Source: Paralithodes platypus
Lineage: Eukaryota > Arthropoda > Malacostraca > Decapoda > Lithodidae
Direction of reading: 5' to 3'
Length of the DNA: 64,000 nucleotides
NCBI GenBank assembly: GCA_032716605.1
Contig: CM064506.1
Span: 22,310,412 to 22,374,411 of the forward strand
This document shows positions 28,852 to 40,194 of this stretch, one piece after another (the first letter of the stretch is position 1; every line of letters begins with the position of its first letter). The notes below the pieces were generated by a model. That model worked only from the letters and a program-made list of their open reading frames with translations, did no database searches and was not told the DNA's origin. The position numbers and the translations under genes were made by a program.

Positions 28852-29250
28852 GGACAGTAGACATGGACATGGTTATGAAAGACGGGTGAGAGCAAATAGA
28901 CAGTTGAATGGACAGTAGATAGGGACAAGGTTATGGAAGACGGGTGAGAGCAAATAGACAGATGAATGGACAGTAGACAGGGACAAGGTTATGGATGACG
29001 GGTGGGAGCAAATAGACAGAGGAATGGACAGTAGACAGGGACAAGGTTATGGAAGACGGGTGGGAGCATGGGGTGACTTTAGGCAGAGGTATATGGACAG
29101 TAGACGGGAAGGTTATGGCAGATGGGTGAGAGCAAATAGACAGAGAAATGGACAGTAGACAGATCAAGGTTATGGAAGATGGGTACTGGGAGCATGGGGT
29201 AGTTGGAGACAGAGCAATGGACGGTAGACAGGGCTTGGAATGGACAGTGT
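28852..29250 (+). repeat. 58-bp minisatellite, about 7 copies
   Basis: Units carry GGACAGTAGACAGGGACAAG, GTTATGGAAGACGGGTG and AGCAAATAGACAG. Some units contain an alternative AGCATGGGGT segment instead of AGCAAATAGA. Confidence 0.9.
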
Positions 29251-29280
29251 CACAGTACAGTCCCCCAATTGACCACTTGC

Positions 29281-29488
29281 GAGTTTTGGTGTATAAGGAA
29301 GTTGGAGCTGTGGCCATCAATATTTAGCAGAATTATCAGCTAAAATACGTTCAAAATACATTTATAAATACATAATACCAAATTAACATACTTTCGTTCC
29401 ATCAGAAACCTACATTAATATTGCCTTTCTGTTCTATAGCGATGTTTACGGCTCCAACTTATTTATAGCCTAAAACTCGCAAGTGGTC
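29281..29488. mobile_element. MITE family H, reference copy
   Basis: 208 bp with perfect 16-bp ends: GACCACTTGCGAGTTT at the left, AAACTCGCAAGTGGTC at the right. Then come sub-terminal TATAAGGAAGTTGGAGC and GCTCCAACTTATTTATA. AATT lies immediately outside both ends (29277-29280, 29489-29492). Confidence 0.85.
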
Positions 29489-29639
29489 AATTACTCTTAT
29501 GTATATATGATGATGCTGTTAGCCCGTCGTTCCAAAAGCCCCGGAACCTGAATGGCATAGGTAATCACGGTATAGTCCTGTTGCATAATAAAACCTGCAA
29601 TTACGGTGGGGCTGTGGTTGAACGGTAGTAAATGTGCTT

Positions 29640-31615
29640 TTGTATGTGTGATGTATGTGCTGTCTGTGTGTTGTATGTGTGCTGTGTGTGTTGTATGTGT
29701 GTTGTCTGTGTGTTGTATGTGTGTTGTCTGTGTGTTGTATGTGTGTTGTCTGTGTGTTGTATGGGTGTTGTCTGTGTGTTGTCTGTGTGTTGTATGTGTG
29801 TTGTCGGTGTGTTGTATGTGTGCTGTATGTGTGCTGTCTGTGTGTTGTCTGTGTGTTGTATGTGTGTTGTATGTGTGTTGTCTGTGTGCTGTATGTGTGT
29901 TGTATGTGTGCTGTATGTGTGTTGCATGTGTGTTGTATGTGTGTTGTCTGTGTGTTTTATGTGTGTTGTATGTGTGTTGTATGTGTGTTGTCTGTGTGCT
30001 GTATGTGTGTTGTATGTGTGCTGTATGTGTGTTGTCTGTGTGTTTTATGTGTGTTGTATGTGTGTTGTATGTGTGTTGTCTGTGTGTTGTATGTGTGTTG
30101 TATGTGTGCTGTATATGTGTTGTATGTGTGTTGTATGTGTGTTGTATGTGTGCTGTATATGTGTTGTATGTGTGCTGTATGTGTGTTGTCTGTGTGTTGT
30201 ATGTGTGTTGTATATGTGTTGTATGTGTGTTGCATGTGTGTTGTATGTGTGTTGTCTGTGTGTTTTATGTGTGTTGTATGTGTGTTGTCTGTGTGTTGTA
30301 TGTGTGTTGTATGTGTGTTGTATGTGTGCTGTATATGTGTTGTATGTGTGTTGTATGTGTGTTGTATGTGTGTTGTCTGTGTGTTGTCTGTGTGTTGTAT
30401 GTGTGTTGTATGTGTGTTGTCTGTGTGTTTTATGTGTGTGTTGTATGTGTGTTGTATGTGTGTTGTATGTGTGTTGTCTGTGTGGTGTCTGTGTGTTGTA
30501 TGTGTGTTGTATGTGTGTTGTATGTGTGTTGTATGTGTGTTGTATGTGTGTTGTATGTGTGCTGTATGTGTGTTATTTGTGTGTTGTGTGTGTGTTGTCT
30601 GTGTGTTGTATGTGTGTTATCTGTGTGTTGTATGTGTGTTTTATGTGTGTTGTATGTGTGTTGTATGTGTGCTGTATGTGTGTTGTATGTGTGTTGTCTG
30701 TGTGTTTTATGTGTGTTGTATGTGTGTTGTATGTGTGTTGTATGTGTGCTGTATGTGTGTTGTATGTGTGTTGTATGTGTGTTGTATGTGTGCTGTATAT
30801 GTGTTGTCTGTGTGTTGTCTGTGTGTTGTATGTGTGTTGTATGTGTTGTATGTGTGTTGTATGTGTGTTGTATGTGTGTTGTATGTGTGCTGTATATGTG
30901 TTGTCTGTGTGTTGTATGTGTGTTGTATGTGTGTTGTATGTGTGTTGTATATGTGTTGTCTGTGTGTTGTATGTGTGTTGTATGTGTGTTGTATGTGTGT
31001 TGTATGTGTGTTGTCTGTGTGTTGTATGTGTGTTGTATGTGTGCTGTATATGTGTTGTATGTGTGTTGTATGTGTGTTGTATGTGTGTTGTATGTGTGTT
31101 GTATGTGTGTTGTATGTGTGTTGTCTGTGTGTTGTATGTGTGTTGTATGTGTGCTGTATGTGTGTTGTTTGTGTGTTGTATGTGTGGTGTCTGTGTGTTG
31201 TCTGTGTGTTGTATGTGTGTTGTATGTGTGTTGTATGTGTGTTGTATGTGTATTGTATGTGTGCTGTATATGTGTTGTATGTGTGCTGTATGTGTGTTGT
31301 CTGTGTGTTGTATGTGTGTTGTATGTGTGTTGTATGTGTGTTGTCTGTGTGATGTATGTGTGTTGTATGTGTGTTGTATGTGTGTTGTCTGTGTGCTGTA
31401 TGTGTGTTGTCTGTGTGTTGTATGTGTGTTGTCTGTGTGTTGTATGTGTGTTGTCTGTGTGTTTTATGTGTGTTGTATGTGTGTTGTATGTGTGTTGTAT
31501 GTGTGTTGTCTGTGTGTTGTCTGTGTGTTGTATGTGTGTTGTATGTGTGTTGTCTGTGTGCTGTATATGTGTTGTCTGTGTGCTGTATGTGTGTTGTGTG
31601 TGTGTTGTATGTGTG
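29640..31615 (+). repeat. 11-bp satellite, about 180 copies
   Basis: Units of TGTGTGTTGTA with single-base variants (C for A giving TTGTC, C for T giving GCTGTA). All three plus frames stay open for hundreds of codons because no phase of the unit makes a stop. The Cys/Val-rich translations are artefacts and no gene is called. One frame continues about 30 codons into unique DNA after 31615. Confidence 0.95.
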
Positions 31616-31694
31616 TTCATCGGGGTGGGATAATGGTGGCTGGAATCTATTGTGCAGGAAACAATTATGATCGAGAAATAATGACGTTGTACTC

Positions 31695-32760
31695 TATGGT
31701 ATAATTGTGATGGTATAATTGCGATGGTATAATTATGATGGTATAATTATGATGGAATAATTGTGATGGTATAATTGTGATTTTATAATTATGATGGTAT
31801 AATTGTGATGGTATAATAATTGTGATGGTATAATTGTGATGGTATAATTGTGATGATATAATTGTGATGGTATAATTGTGATGGTATAATTATGATGGTA
31901 TAATTATGATGGTATAATTATGATGGTATAATTGTGATGGTATAATTGTGATGGTATAATTATGATGGTATAATTATGATGGTATAATTGTGATGGTATA
32001 ATTGTGATGGTATAATTGTGATGGTATAATTGTGATGGTATAATTGTGATGTATATTATAATTATGATGGTATAATGATGGTATGTGATGGTATAATTGT
32101 GATGGTATAATTATGATGGTATAATTATGATGGTATAATTGTGATGGTATAATTGTGATTTTATAATTATGATGGTATAATTATGATGGTATAATTGTGA
32201 TGGTATAATTGTGATGGTATAATTGTGATGGTATAATTGTGATGGTATAATTATGATGGTATAATTATGATGGTATAATTATGATGGTATAATTGTGATG
32301 GTATAATTGTGATTTTATAATTATGATGGTATAATTATGATGGTATAATTGTGATGGTATAATTATGATGGTATAATTGTAATGGTATAATTGTAATGGT
32401 ATAATTATGATGGTATAATTGTGATGGTATAATTGTGATGGTATAATTGTGATGGTATAATTGTGATGGTATAATTGTGATGGTATAATTGTGATGGTAT
32501 AATTGTGATGGTATAATTGTGATGGTATAATTGTGATGGTATAATAATGATGGTATAATTGTGATGGTATAATTGTGATGGTATAATTGTGATGGTATAA
32601 TTATGATGGTATAATTGTGATGGTATAAGTGTGATGGTATAATTGTGATGGTATAATTGTGATGGTATAATTATGATGGTATAATTGTGGTGGAATAATT
32701 GTGTTGGTATAATTATGGGGGAATAATTATGATGACATAATTATGGTGGTGTAATTGTGA
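31695..32760 (+). repeat. 14-bp satellite, about 75 copies
   Basis: Units of GATGGTATAATTGT, with A for G giving TTATGATGG and a recurrent GATTTTATAATTATG variant. The array starts only about 80 bp after the 11-bp satellite. Confidence 0.95.
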
Positions 32761-32822
32761 TGGCGCGAGGGATTATACAAAATAAACAAATATATCTACA
32801 GCAATACTTACCTATTCTCAGA

Positions 32823-32825
<3 letters not shown>

Positions 32826-32894
<69 letters not shown>
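32826..32894 (+). repeat. (TG)n microsatellite
   Basis: About 34 uninterrupted TG repeats. Confidence 0.95.
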
Positions 32895-32897
<3 letters not shown>

Positions 32898-33190
32898 TTT
32901 TCTTTTTTAAGGCAAAGCATGATTACAAAAGACCATATTTCTTCACAATATCGATACACACATATTACTTCCGTAATATCCTCATTTACATAATATAAGT
33001 AAAATCATATTGTTACATTAAATAAAACGTGTCTCTCCCGTAATAAGTGACAGGATATTAGTACGTACTGTAGGTGTATACAATTTTGTTTTTGTTATGG
33101 AGCCTAGGGTGATTGTAATAGAAGAGGAATGTTATAAATGATCGTTCACTCTCTCTTCAATCTTTCCTCACTCACAATCATATCCTTACG
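32895..33190. other. Unassigned stretch
   Basis: I see no repeat family or coding signal here. Confidence 0.4.
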
Positions 33191-33194
33191 CACT

Positions 33195-33344
33195 CAATCA
33201 CTTACTCTCTCTCTCTCTCTATCTCTCTCTTCCCACACACACACACACACTCACGCTCTCCCCCTCCCCCCTCTCTCTCTCTCTCTCCCTCCCCACCTCT
33301 ATCTCTTTCTCCCTCCCCACCTCTATCTCTCTCTCCCTCCCCCT

Positions 33345-33400
<56 letters not shown>
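33195..33400 (+). repeat. CT-rich low-complexity tract
   Basis: CT runs alternate with CTCCCTCCCCACCTCTATCT units (period about 24) and end in (CT)20 at 33356-33400. The strand is wholly pyrimidine over long stretches. Confidence 0.9.
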
Positions 33401-33402
<2 letters not shown>

Positions 33403-33546
33403 GAAAGGAAGTGTAATTCTGGGTACGGACCCTTTATTTTTGCGGGCTTTTAATTGGGTACTTTTGACTGATATGCTGCGTTAAATTAAAGCGCCGGGAA
33501 CATTTTGAAATAGGGTGTGCAGTATGAGGAACAAGGCTTCATATTG

Positions 33547-33713
33547 ATTGGAAATTAAGTTTTTTTCTGGACCCCCTTCTTTCTCATGTTTAGCCCCATT
33601 AGTGTTAAGATTGTATTACGTTCCCCCCTTAACTTGGCGATATTAAAACCTTTCGCTCCATTTGACCTTTCGTGCCAGTTAGGTGTCGATTTATTCCTGG
33701 CAAGCGATAGCAA
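33547..33713 (+). mobile_element. MITE family A, left half
   Basis: TTCTGGACCCCCTTC, CTCATGTTTAGCCCCATTAG, GTGTCGATTTATTCCTGGC. It breaks in the AGCGATAGCAAG block. Confidence 0.75.
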
Positions 33714-33752
33714 GACAGCAAATAGCCTCCTCAGATACTGTTTGTATTCATG

Positions 33753-33962
33753 TACAGTCGCGCTAATAAGTCATGTTTCAGCTTTCATTTCGTTTGGCTC
33801 GCTTTATGCTGTGTCTGTCCAATGTTGAATAGGGTGGGTAAGTGTAGGGACATGTTTGTATATCTAACTTGAAATTAATTAATTAAGTTTAGATGATGTC
33901 GATACCAATTATTGATCAAAATATACTTGGTGCTGAGAAATCACTTATTAGGCCGACTGTAC
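33753..33962 (-). mobile_element. MITE family D, full copy
   Basis: TACAGTCGCGCTAATAAGTC at the left and TTATTAGGCCGACTGTA at the right. It is unexpanded, with a single GATGATGTCGATACCAATT at the site that is amplified at 26117-26366. A further D right end (ACTTATTAGGCCGACTGTAC) is at 34100-34128. Confidence 0.85.
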
Positions 33963-34148
33963 AATCGGGGATATTAAGTGTTGTCATAGATTCCAGTGGT
34001 TTTCGTTCAACAAGTGTTATTGGTATCTTTATAGTTACTGGGAAAAGTGCTTATCCCTCAGAGTATTGGTCAGTGTCCGAAACTTTGTGAAATATCTGAC
34101 ATCACTTATTAGGCCGACTGTACTATACTATATTGCATTGTATTCTGG

Positions 34149-34758
34149 ATAACCCTTTCTGTACTGGCGAGGTCTTTTTATTTGTGTTCTACCTCTATTC
34201 AGACGATGTTGGGTAGTTTAAGAAGGAGTTGTGGTAGTAAAAAGGGTTATGGGGAGATGGGCCCTTTTTCCTGGCCCCCATTCTCCCTCTTGTTTAGTCC
34301 CTATAGTTTTCAGATTTTAACAAGATCAACCCATGAATTTGGTGATTTTGAGACCTTTCACCTGATTTTTGTTGTCAATACTAGGACAATTCGTGCCATT
34401 TAGGTGTTGATTTATTCCTGGCGAGCGATAGCGAGCCTGTAATTGTAGGAGGAACCAGCCTTCAGCCGGGACATTGTCTACGGAACAAATGTACACATTT
34501 ATCTCGAAGGAGGGTCTAGAGGGTGTTTTTGTAAGCTTGATGAAGGTGTAGCGAGGAAACTCAAAATATTTATATAAATATATACATAGACTTAAAAACT
34601 GGCACGATCCCCTTAACAAGGATTTGTGCTAGTAATTTGTTTTAAGCACGATTGTTTCTTAGCCTGTTAATTGCTGGAGGCCCTTTTAAACTGAATACAA
34701 TCGCTTAAATGTAGCCAGAATTAACCTAAAAAGACGGGACCGGTATTACAGGGGTTAA
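34149..34758 (+). mobile_element. MITE family B split by family A
   Basis: Left part 34149-34250 (CCCTTTCTGTACTGGCGAGG, GTTTAAGAAGGAG, AAAAAGGGTTA) and right part 34617-34758 (GCCTGTTAATTGCTGGAGG, GACCGGTATTACAGGGGTTAA) make one element around the insert. Confidence 0.75.
34247..34616 (+). mobile_element. MITE family A, nested in B
   Basis: Starts TTATGGGGAGATGGGCCC (TTAA mutated) and ends GATCCCCTTAA. It has the CCTGGCGAGCGATAGCGAGC block and a weakened CAGCCTTCAGCCGG hairpin. Confidence 0.8.
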
Positions 34759-35306
34759 TAATATGTGAGCTCTGCAGCTTAAGAAAGGTCTCTAGGAATG
34801 ATAGGGGTAAACACGATTTCGATTTACCCCCAGCCTTCTACCATTCCTTGCAAGGGGGGGATGGTCATTTTTATTTGCTCATTTATGTATATTTTTTATT
34901 ATAATGATTAGCTTCCTCCCTGGACCTCAATCAACCCTACCTCCCCCCCCCCCCCTTCCTCCCCTAGACCCTCCTTCAAGATATATTATTACATTTTTCG
35001 ATAGAAAAATGTGCCGGCCGAAGGCCGGATCCTCTTAATTTACAGGCTCACTATCGCTCGTCAGGAAAAAATAGTAATTTACATGACACGAAAAGTCTTA
35101 ATAATATTGAAAACAAATTGTGAGAAAGGTCTTCAAATCGCAAAACTAATGGGCCGAACGTCTTAAAATCTGAAAACTAATGGGGCTAAACATGAGGAAG
35201 AAGTGGGACCAGAAAAACTACCTATCTCCTCTTAAGCTGAGTAAAATCGAGTAATGTTAGCCAGACTATGAGGAAAGGATTCATATTCGTATTCTGAAAG
35301 GGTTAA
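34755..35306 (+). mobile_element. MITE family B, variant B3, split by family A
   Basis: Left piece to 34849 (CAGCTTAAGAAAGGTC, TTCTACCATTCCTT). Right piece from 35236 (GCTGAGTAAAATCGAG, AATGTTAGCCAGACTATG, GAAAGGGTTAA). Confidence 0.7.
34850..35235 (-). mobile_element. MITE family A, nested in B3
   Basis: GCAAGGGGGGATGG (TTAA mutated) at the left, CTATCTCCTCTTAA at the right. It contains a C-rich run at 34940-34956, the CGGCCGAAGGCCGG hairpin and CTCACTATCGCTCGTCAGG. Confidence 0.8.
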
Positions 35307-35323
35307 GACTAAACGATGAACAG

Positions 35324-35530
35324 TAAAGCCGGTATCACACGAGAGCTTTTATAGTCAACATTCGATGATCAACATTTTGCTGGCAACATTTCTGGAATAT
35401 TGTGCACTGGTATCGAAAACTAGATTGATGATATATGAATTTAGGCAACCCAAATATTGTATATATTGACCACATAAGCTGTCAGACCAGTGTTGAGAAT
35501 AAATGTTGAGTGAAAAAGCACTCGTGTTAA
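35324..35530 (+). mobile_element. MITE family C copy
   Basis: TAAAGCCGGTATCACACGAG at the left and AAAAAGCACTCGTGTTAA at the right. Inside are mirrored GTCAACATTCGATGATCAAC and GTTGAGAATAAATGTTGAG segments. Confidence 0.75.
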
Positions 35531-35763
35531 GTAGGATAGTCGTGATGATAAATTAGTGGTATATACAGTAAGTCTACGTATTTTGAACTCCCACTTTCAT
35601 GCCGAAATATATTACAGGGAGGACTATAATATCTCTGTTTATTCTCCAGTTTCGCAGTACTACAAACAGAAGGCTCAATTGCATAGGTATAATTACGGTA
35701 TTTCGTAACATTTATCCCTGATATATATATATATATATATGTGTTTGTATGTGTGTATGTGTA

Positions 35764-35796
<33 letters not shown>

Positions 35797-36060
35797 TTAT
35801 ATACAAATTATACATGCCTTCCTATAATGTACTATGAATCTATCATGTTTACTTTAGTATATATATGCAAAAATCTGTTTCATGGCACGTGTAGAGGATT
35901 GGCTGTTAAAAAGGGTTTGCAGGATTGTGTTTGATTTCAACAAGGTCTTGGCATATTATTGTTACCTTGGAATCACACCATTCAGTTCACTGGTACATGT
36001 TATCAGTCTGGTAACTGATATATTAACAGTTACAGTAACACGGGAAATCAATGCTTGTCA
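35530..36060. other. Unassigned stretch with a TG/TA microsatellite
   Basis: A TA and TG microsatellite sits at 35722-35790. The rest has no recognised element. The short open frames at 35749-35934 and 35882-36067 have no motif. Confidence 0.4.
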
Positions 36061-36335
36061 GTATTAGACGATTTAAAACAGCTTAGGAAGGACCATTACT
36101 TTGGTCGTTTAGGAATATTCGCCTCATTTATTTTTGTCAATAGTAAAACCTTTCGTGCCAGTTAGCTGTCGATTTTATCATGGCGAGCGACAGCGAGCCA
36201 GTAATTTAGGAGAAACCAGCTTTCGGCCGGGATATTTTTTTACCGAAAATGTACACATTTACACATTTATCTATCTTGGGGATGTTTTTTAAGCTTGATG
36301 AAGGTTTAGGGAAGAAACAAAAAAATATATATAAA
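36060..36335 (+). mobile_element. Family B3 fragment followed by truncated family A
   Basis: TTAGACGATTTAAAACAGCT is a B3 piece at 36065-36105. Family A sequence then runs from TTAGGAATATTCGCC to TTTAGGGAAGAAAC, including GCGAGCGACAGCGAGCC and TTTCGGCCGGGATATTTTTT. Confidence 0.65.
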
Positions 36336-36357
36336 TAAATAGACCAATATTATAGTT

Positions 36358-36474
36358 AGTTAGTTAAAACATAAATAAGAGGCTATCAACCCTTCTGGAT
36401 TATTAAGCCAGCACACTGTAAGTCAAGAATAACGTCAGGACTGGAGCCCCTTTTCGAGAACCCCAGTCCCTTGT
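36358..36474 (+). repeat. Dispersed repeat G, copy 3
   Basis: GAGGCTATCAACCCTTCTGG through AAGAATAACGTCAGGACTGG to GAACCCCAGTCCCTTG, complete as far as the family is known. Confidence 0.8.
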
Positions 36475-36611
36475 GACCAATTTATAAACATTACCCCTTA
36501 AATCACATTTGATTGCATATTCAACAGACAATCTTACCACCTGCCTTTTCACTAGATATTCTTGGTTAGCACAATAACATAGCTAGAATGAATCATAATA
36601 AACGTCGCTGG

Positions 36612-36830
36612 TACAGTCGCGCTAATAAGTGATGTCTCGGCACCAAGTATGTTTTGATCCATAATTGGCATCAGCAATATCTAAGCTTCATTTCTTCATA
36701 TTGAGTGAAATATACAAACATGTTCCTACACTTACCCACCCTATTCAACATCTGACAGACATTAATACAGCACAGAGCAAGCCAAACGTAATGACAGCTG
36801 GGACATGACTTATTATAGCGCGACCGTACA
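36612..36830 (+). mobile_element. MITE family D, full copy
   Basis: The 219-bp reference: TACAGTCGCGCTAATAAGTG at the left and TTATTATAGCGCGACCGTAC at the right, with TA at the borders. Confidence 0.85.
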
Positions 36831-36861
36831 CAAAGGGTTAAAATCCTATACAGTCAGCCTA

Positions 36862-37152
36862 GTTATCGATTTCAATGCTATAATACCGAGATATAGTACG
36901 AAACAGAACTTACTCATCGAAAATTAACCCCTTCTTTCATTTTATTTTAGCTATAGTTAGACAATTTTGCGCAGTTTAATAAGGATCTGTGGTAGTAAAA
37001 AGGTTTAAGTGAGATACTTCGAAGCCTGTTAATTGCCGGAGGTCCTTTTCAAACTTAATCCAATTGTCTAATAGTAGCCAAAATAAAGTTTAAAGGACGG
37101 CGCCGGTACAGAAGGGGTTAATGGAAAAAGCGCTCGTGTGACACCGCCTTAA
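36862..37152 (+). mobile_element. MITE family C split by family B
   Basis: C sequence AGTTATCGATTTCAATGC to CTTACTCATCGAAAATTAA is interrupted and resumes as TTAATGGAAAAAGCGCTCG to ACACCGCCTTAA. The intact order is visible at 47751-47966. Confidence 0.75.
36924..37121 (+). mobile_element. MITE family B, nested in C
   Basis: TTAACCCCTTC at the left and CGCCGGTACAGAAGGGGTTAA-type right end. The GTACCGGCGACGTC part of the left terminal repeat has been deleted. TTAA is duplicated around it. Confidence 0.8.
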
Positions 37153-37470
37153 GGGGAAATGGGCTCTTTTTCTGGTCACGCTTCCTCATGCTTACCCTCA
37201 ATAGTTTTAAGATTTTATGACGTTCGGTCCATTAGTTTGGCGATTTTAGTACCTTTTGCCCCATTTCGTTGTCAATTTTAAGACCTTTCGTGCCATTTAG
37301 GTGTCGATTTTTTCCTGGTGAGCGATAGCGAGCCTGTAATCTTAAGAGTAACCGGCCTTCGGCCGGGAAATTTTTCTACCGAAAAATGTACAGATTAATC
37401 TAGAAGGGGGATCTGATGGATGTTTTTTTAAGTTTGATAGAGGTCTAGGGAGGAAACTAAAAACAATAAC
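37149..37470 (+). mobile_element. MITE family A copy, abutting C
   Basis: TTAAGGGGAAATGGGC starts on the last TTAA of the preceding C element. GGCCTTCGGCCGGG and ATTTTTCTACCGAAAAAT hairpins are intact. The right terminus is degraded. Confidence 0.85.
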
Positions 37471-37540
37471 TTATTTAGATTCTCTATTGACCGGGAAGCT
37501 GTTTACATCGAATTGAGCTGAAATGTAGCGTTCGATTACG

Positions 37541-37725
37541 ATATGACCAATGCAACCCGTTATGTACCGGTTCTGTGACGTCCTTTTCATTTATTTTATT
37601 GGATTTCAGCTACATTTAGACGATATTATAAAACTTAGGACAGATATTATATGGTAGCTGAAAGGAATAATTGAGATAGTGTGTAGCCATTTAATGGGTA
37701 TACGTCCTCCCTAAGCTGACTGGCT
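37541..37725 (+). mobile_element. MITE family B, decayed
   Basis: CCCGTTATGTACCGGTTCTG, TCAGCTACATTTAGACGAT and TAATTGAGATAGTGTG mark a B copy without its right end. Confidence 0.6.
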
Positions 37726-37807
37726 CGGTGTAATATGGTTATGTAATTGATGGTTATGCACTTATGTAATTGATAGTAATAGGGATTATCCCTATCTATC
37801 TATCTAT

Positions 37808-37887
37808 CTATCTATATACTCAGGCACATACACCAATTTTGTTCTTAGCTGGGGATGCCCGACTCGCGACAGACTCGAGACTGAGTA

Positions 37888-37968
<81 letters not shown>

Positions 37969-37970
37969 CA
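37808..37970. repeat. Repeat I fragment and (AC)n microsatellite
   Basis: ATACTCAGGCACATACACC and CTCGCGACAGACTCGAGACT match the start of repeat I (48205). An AC run follows at 37888-37965. Confidence 0.7.
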
Positions 37971-38044
37971 AAAATGAAATGACATATAGGTTGGCACAGA
38001 ATTTTATTACCCAGAGAAAACGCCAATTTAACACTGCAGATCAT

Positions 38045-38300
38045 GACTTATTTTGACAGTTTATTCTGGCTATCATTAGACGGATTTACACATTTTAGGA
38101 AGGATATGCAGTAATCATAAGGGTAAAATATATTTCAACTAACATTCTGATTTCTATATACCCTTCCTAGTCTGAATAAAATCGTTTAATAATAGCTCAC
38201 CAGGAAATAAATCGACACCTGAGTAGGACAAAGCATCTGGCAAGCTAATGGGGCAAAAAGTCTCAAAACAAAAAAATAATAGGCCGATAAAAGTGGGAAT
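38045..38300. mobile_element. Family B3 fragment joined to family A fragment
   Basis: TTATTCTGGCTATCATTAGA to AAATCGTTTAATAATAGC is B3. It breaks directly into CACCAGGAAATAAATCGACA of family A. Confidence 0.65.
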
Positions 38301-38442
38301 CCAAACAGATCCCCCAGAAAATGGTTGAGCCCTAATGAAAGGCAAATAGAAGTCCATAATGACGCATGATTGTTTACTCCGGCACAGTGTTTGGAATTGC
38401 CACTGTGGATAGCATGTTGGAAAGGAAGCCAAGTGATAGGCT

Positions 38443-38790
38443 TGAAGGGGAAATTTGTGATTTTTTATTTGTTTATTTATGTATTTTCCTATTATTATTA
38501 TCGTATATACCGTACATATTTTGTTTAGCTTCCTACCTAGACCTCCACGAAGCTTAAAAACGTACCCTCAAGACCAGCCTTCGAGATGAATTTGTGTATT
38601 CTTCGGTAGATAATGCTCCGGTTCCTCCTAAATTGGAGGTTCGCTATCGCTCCCCGGGTACTAATCGACACCTAAATGACACAACAGCTTTCAAAATCAA
38701 CAGATTAATGGGGAGCATGTTTTAAATTTTCGAAATTTATGGGGGAGTGATTTACATATATATATACAAAAAAAAACATGAGGGAGAAGG
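38443..38790 (-). mobile_element. MITE family A, diverged copy
   Basis: TTGAAGGGGAAATT, TTCCTACCTAGACCTCCAC, TCGCTATCGCTCCCCGG and ACATGAGGGAGAAGGGGATC in order, with a TA insertion before the last block. Confidence 0.7.
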
Positions 38791-38792
38791 GG

Positions 38793-39054
<262 letters not shown>

Positions 39055-39245
39055 TCTTCTCTTCCCGTCCTCATCTCCTTTTCCCTTGGCCTTGATATTA
39101 AACTTGAGGGCCCCGTGTTGGCCGATCCCCACCAAGAATTACTAATCCTTCTCCATATTCATGATGGGGTGGACGGCTATTTACACACAACGCCCACCGC
39201 CCACCAGTCTATTCCCCTACCCGCCCACAAACTCTTTAGCTAGGG

Positions 39246-39462
39246 TAAAGGCGGTATCACACCAGCGCTTTTTCCCTCAACATTTATCCTCAACACTGGT
39301 CTGGCAACTTATGAAATCAATATTCATAATATTTCGGTTGTCTAAATTCCTCTATCATCAGTCTAGTTTCCGATACCAGTGCAAAATATTCCAGAAATGT
39401 TGCCAGACAAATGTTGATCATCGAATGTTGACTATAAAAGCGCTCGTGTGATACCGGCTTAA
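39246..39462 (-). mobile_element. MITE family C, full copy
   Basis: TAAAGGCGGTATCACACCAG and GATACCGGCTTAA ends. AAATATTCCAGAAATGTTGC and TCATCGAATGTTGACTATAA are shared with 35324-35530 in reverse. Confidence 0.8.
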
Positions 39463-39534
39463 CCAGAGCAAAATACCAAATACCGCTAGATCAGTTCTCA
39501 AAAGTAATCTACCCTTTCCAGATCAATTACGCAT

Positions 39535-39724
39535 ATCTTTACTGTTTTCCGGCCATCATTAGACGATTATGTTAATATTAGGAAGGGTATGTGGAAGTCA
39601 GAGGGTAAATTGAGATAGTCTTTCACCTTTTAATGCCCACAGATCCTTCTTAAACTGTATAAAATCGTCCAATGATAGCCCGAATAAACTCTCAAAATAC
39701 GCCACAATCTTCAAAGGGTTAACA
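39535..39724 (+). mobile_element. MITE family B, variant B3
   Basis: GGCCATCATTAGACGATTA, AATATTAGGAAGGGTATG and CAGATCCTTCTTAAACTG mirror one another. It ends CAAAGGGTTAA. Confidence 0.7.
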
Positions 39725-39984
39725 TTAATAGCCACGGTGTATACTAAGGACGTTGAAGACAAATGCTACACTGTCAAAACTACAGTGAACATGATAGAAC
39801 CATGATAAATTATACAAAGGCTTACATTAGATATAAAAATAGGGATAAAGGATACGAAAACACGGAAATAGGCGTAAAATAACAAGTTCGAATAACGAAT
39901 TGATGTTTCTTGTATTGGAACACGGAAAATAGGAATAATTAACAAAAACGACAATACATATTATAGTAATCTAAGTATATACAG

Positions 39985-39988
39985 TATA

Positions 39989-40045
<57 letters not shown>
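39985..40045. repeat. (TA)n microsatellite
   Basis: About 60 bp of TA with ATACAGTATA and ATACTGTATA on its two sides, so the flanks are also complementary. Confidence 0.85.
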
Positions 40046-40194
40046 TGTATAACATATATTTCCTTATTTCCCCTTGGCCCTTGGCTCTGAGCAAGATTTC
40101 CTTACATTGAATACCGCTGCCTATCATTATGTCATATCTGACAAGGCAATCTATAGGTTCATCAGCTAACTCTACCAATGACCTGTTTACAGGT

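Noticed and set aside
29606..31704. Three overlapping Cys/Val-rich open frames of 565-690 codons on the plus strand and a Thr/His-rich frame on the minus strand.
   Set aside because: They are phase readings of the 11-bp satellite, which has no stop in any phase. No non-repetitive domain or start context.
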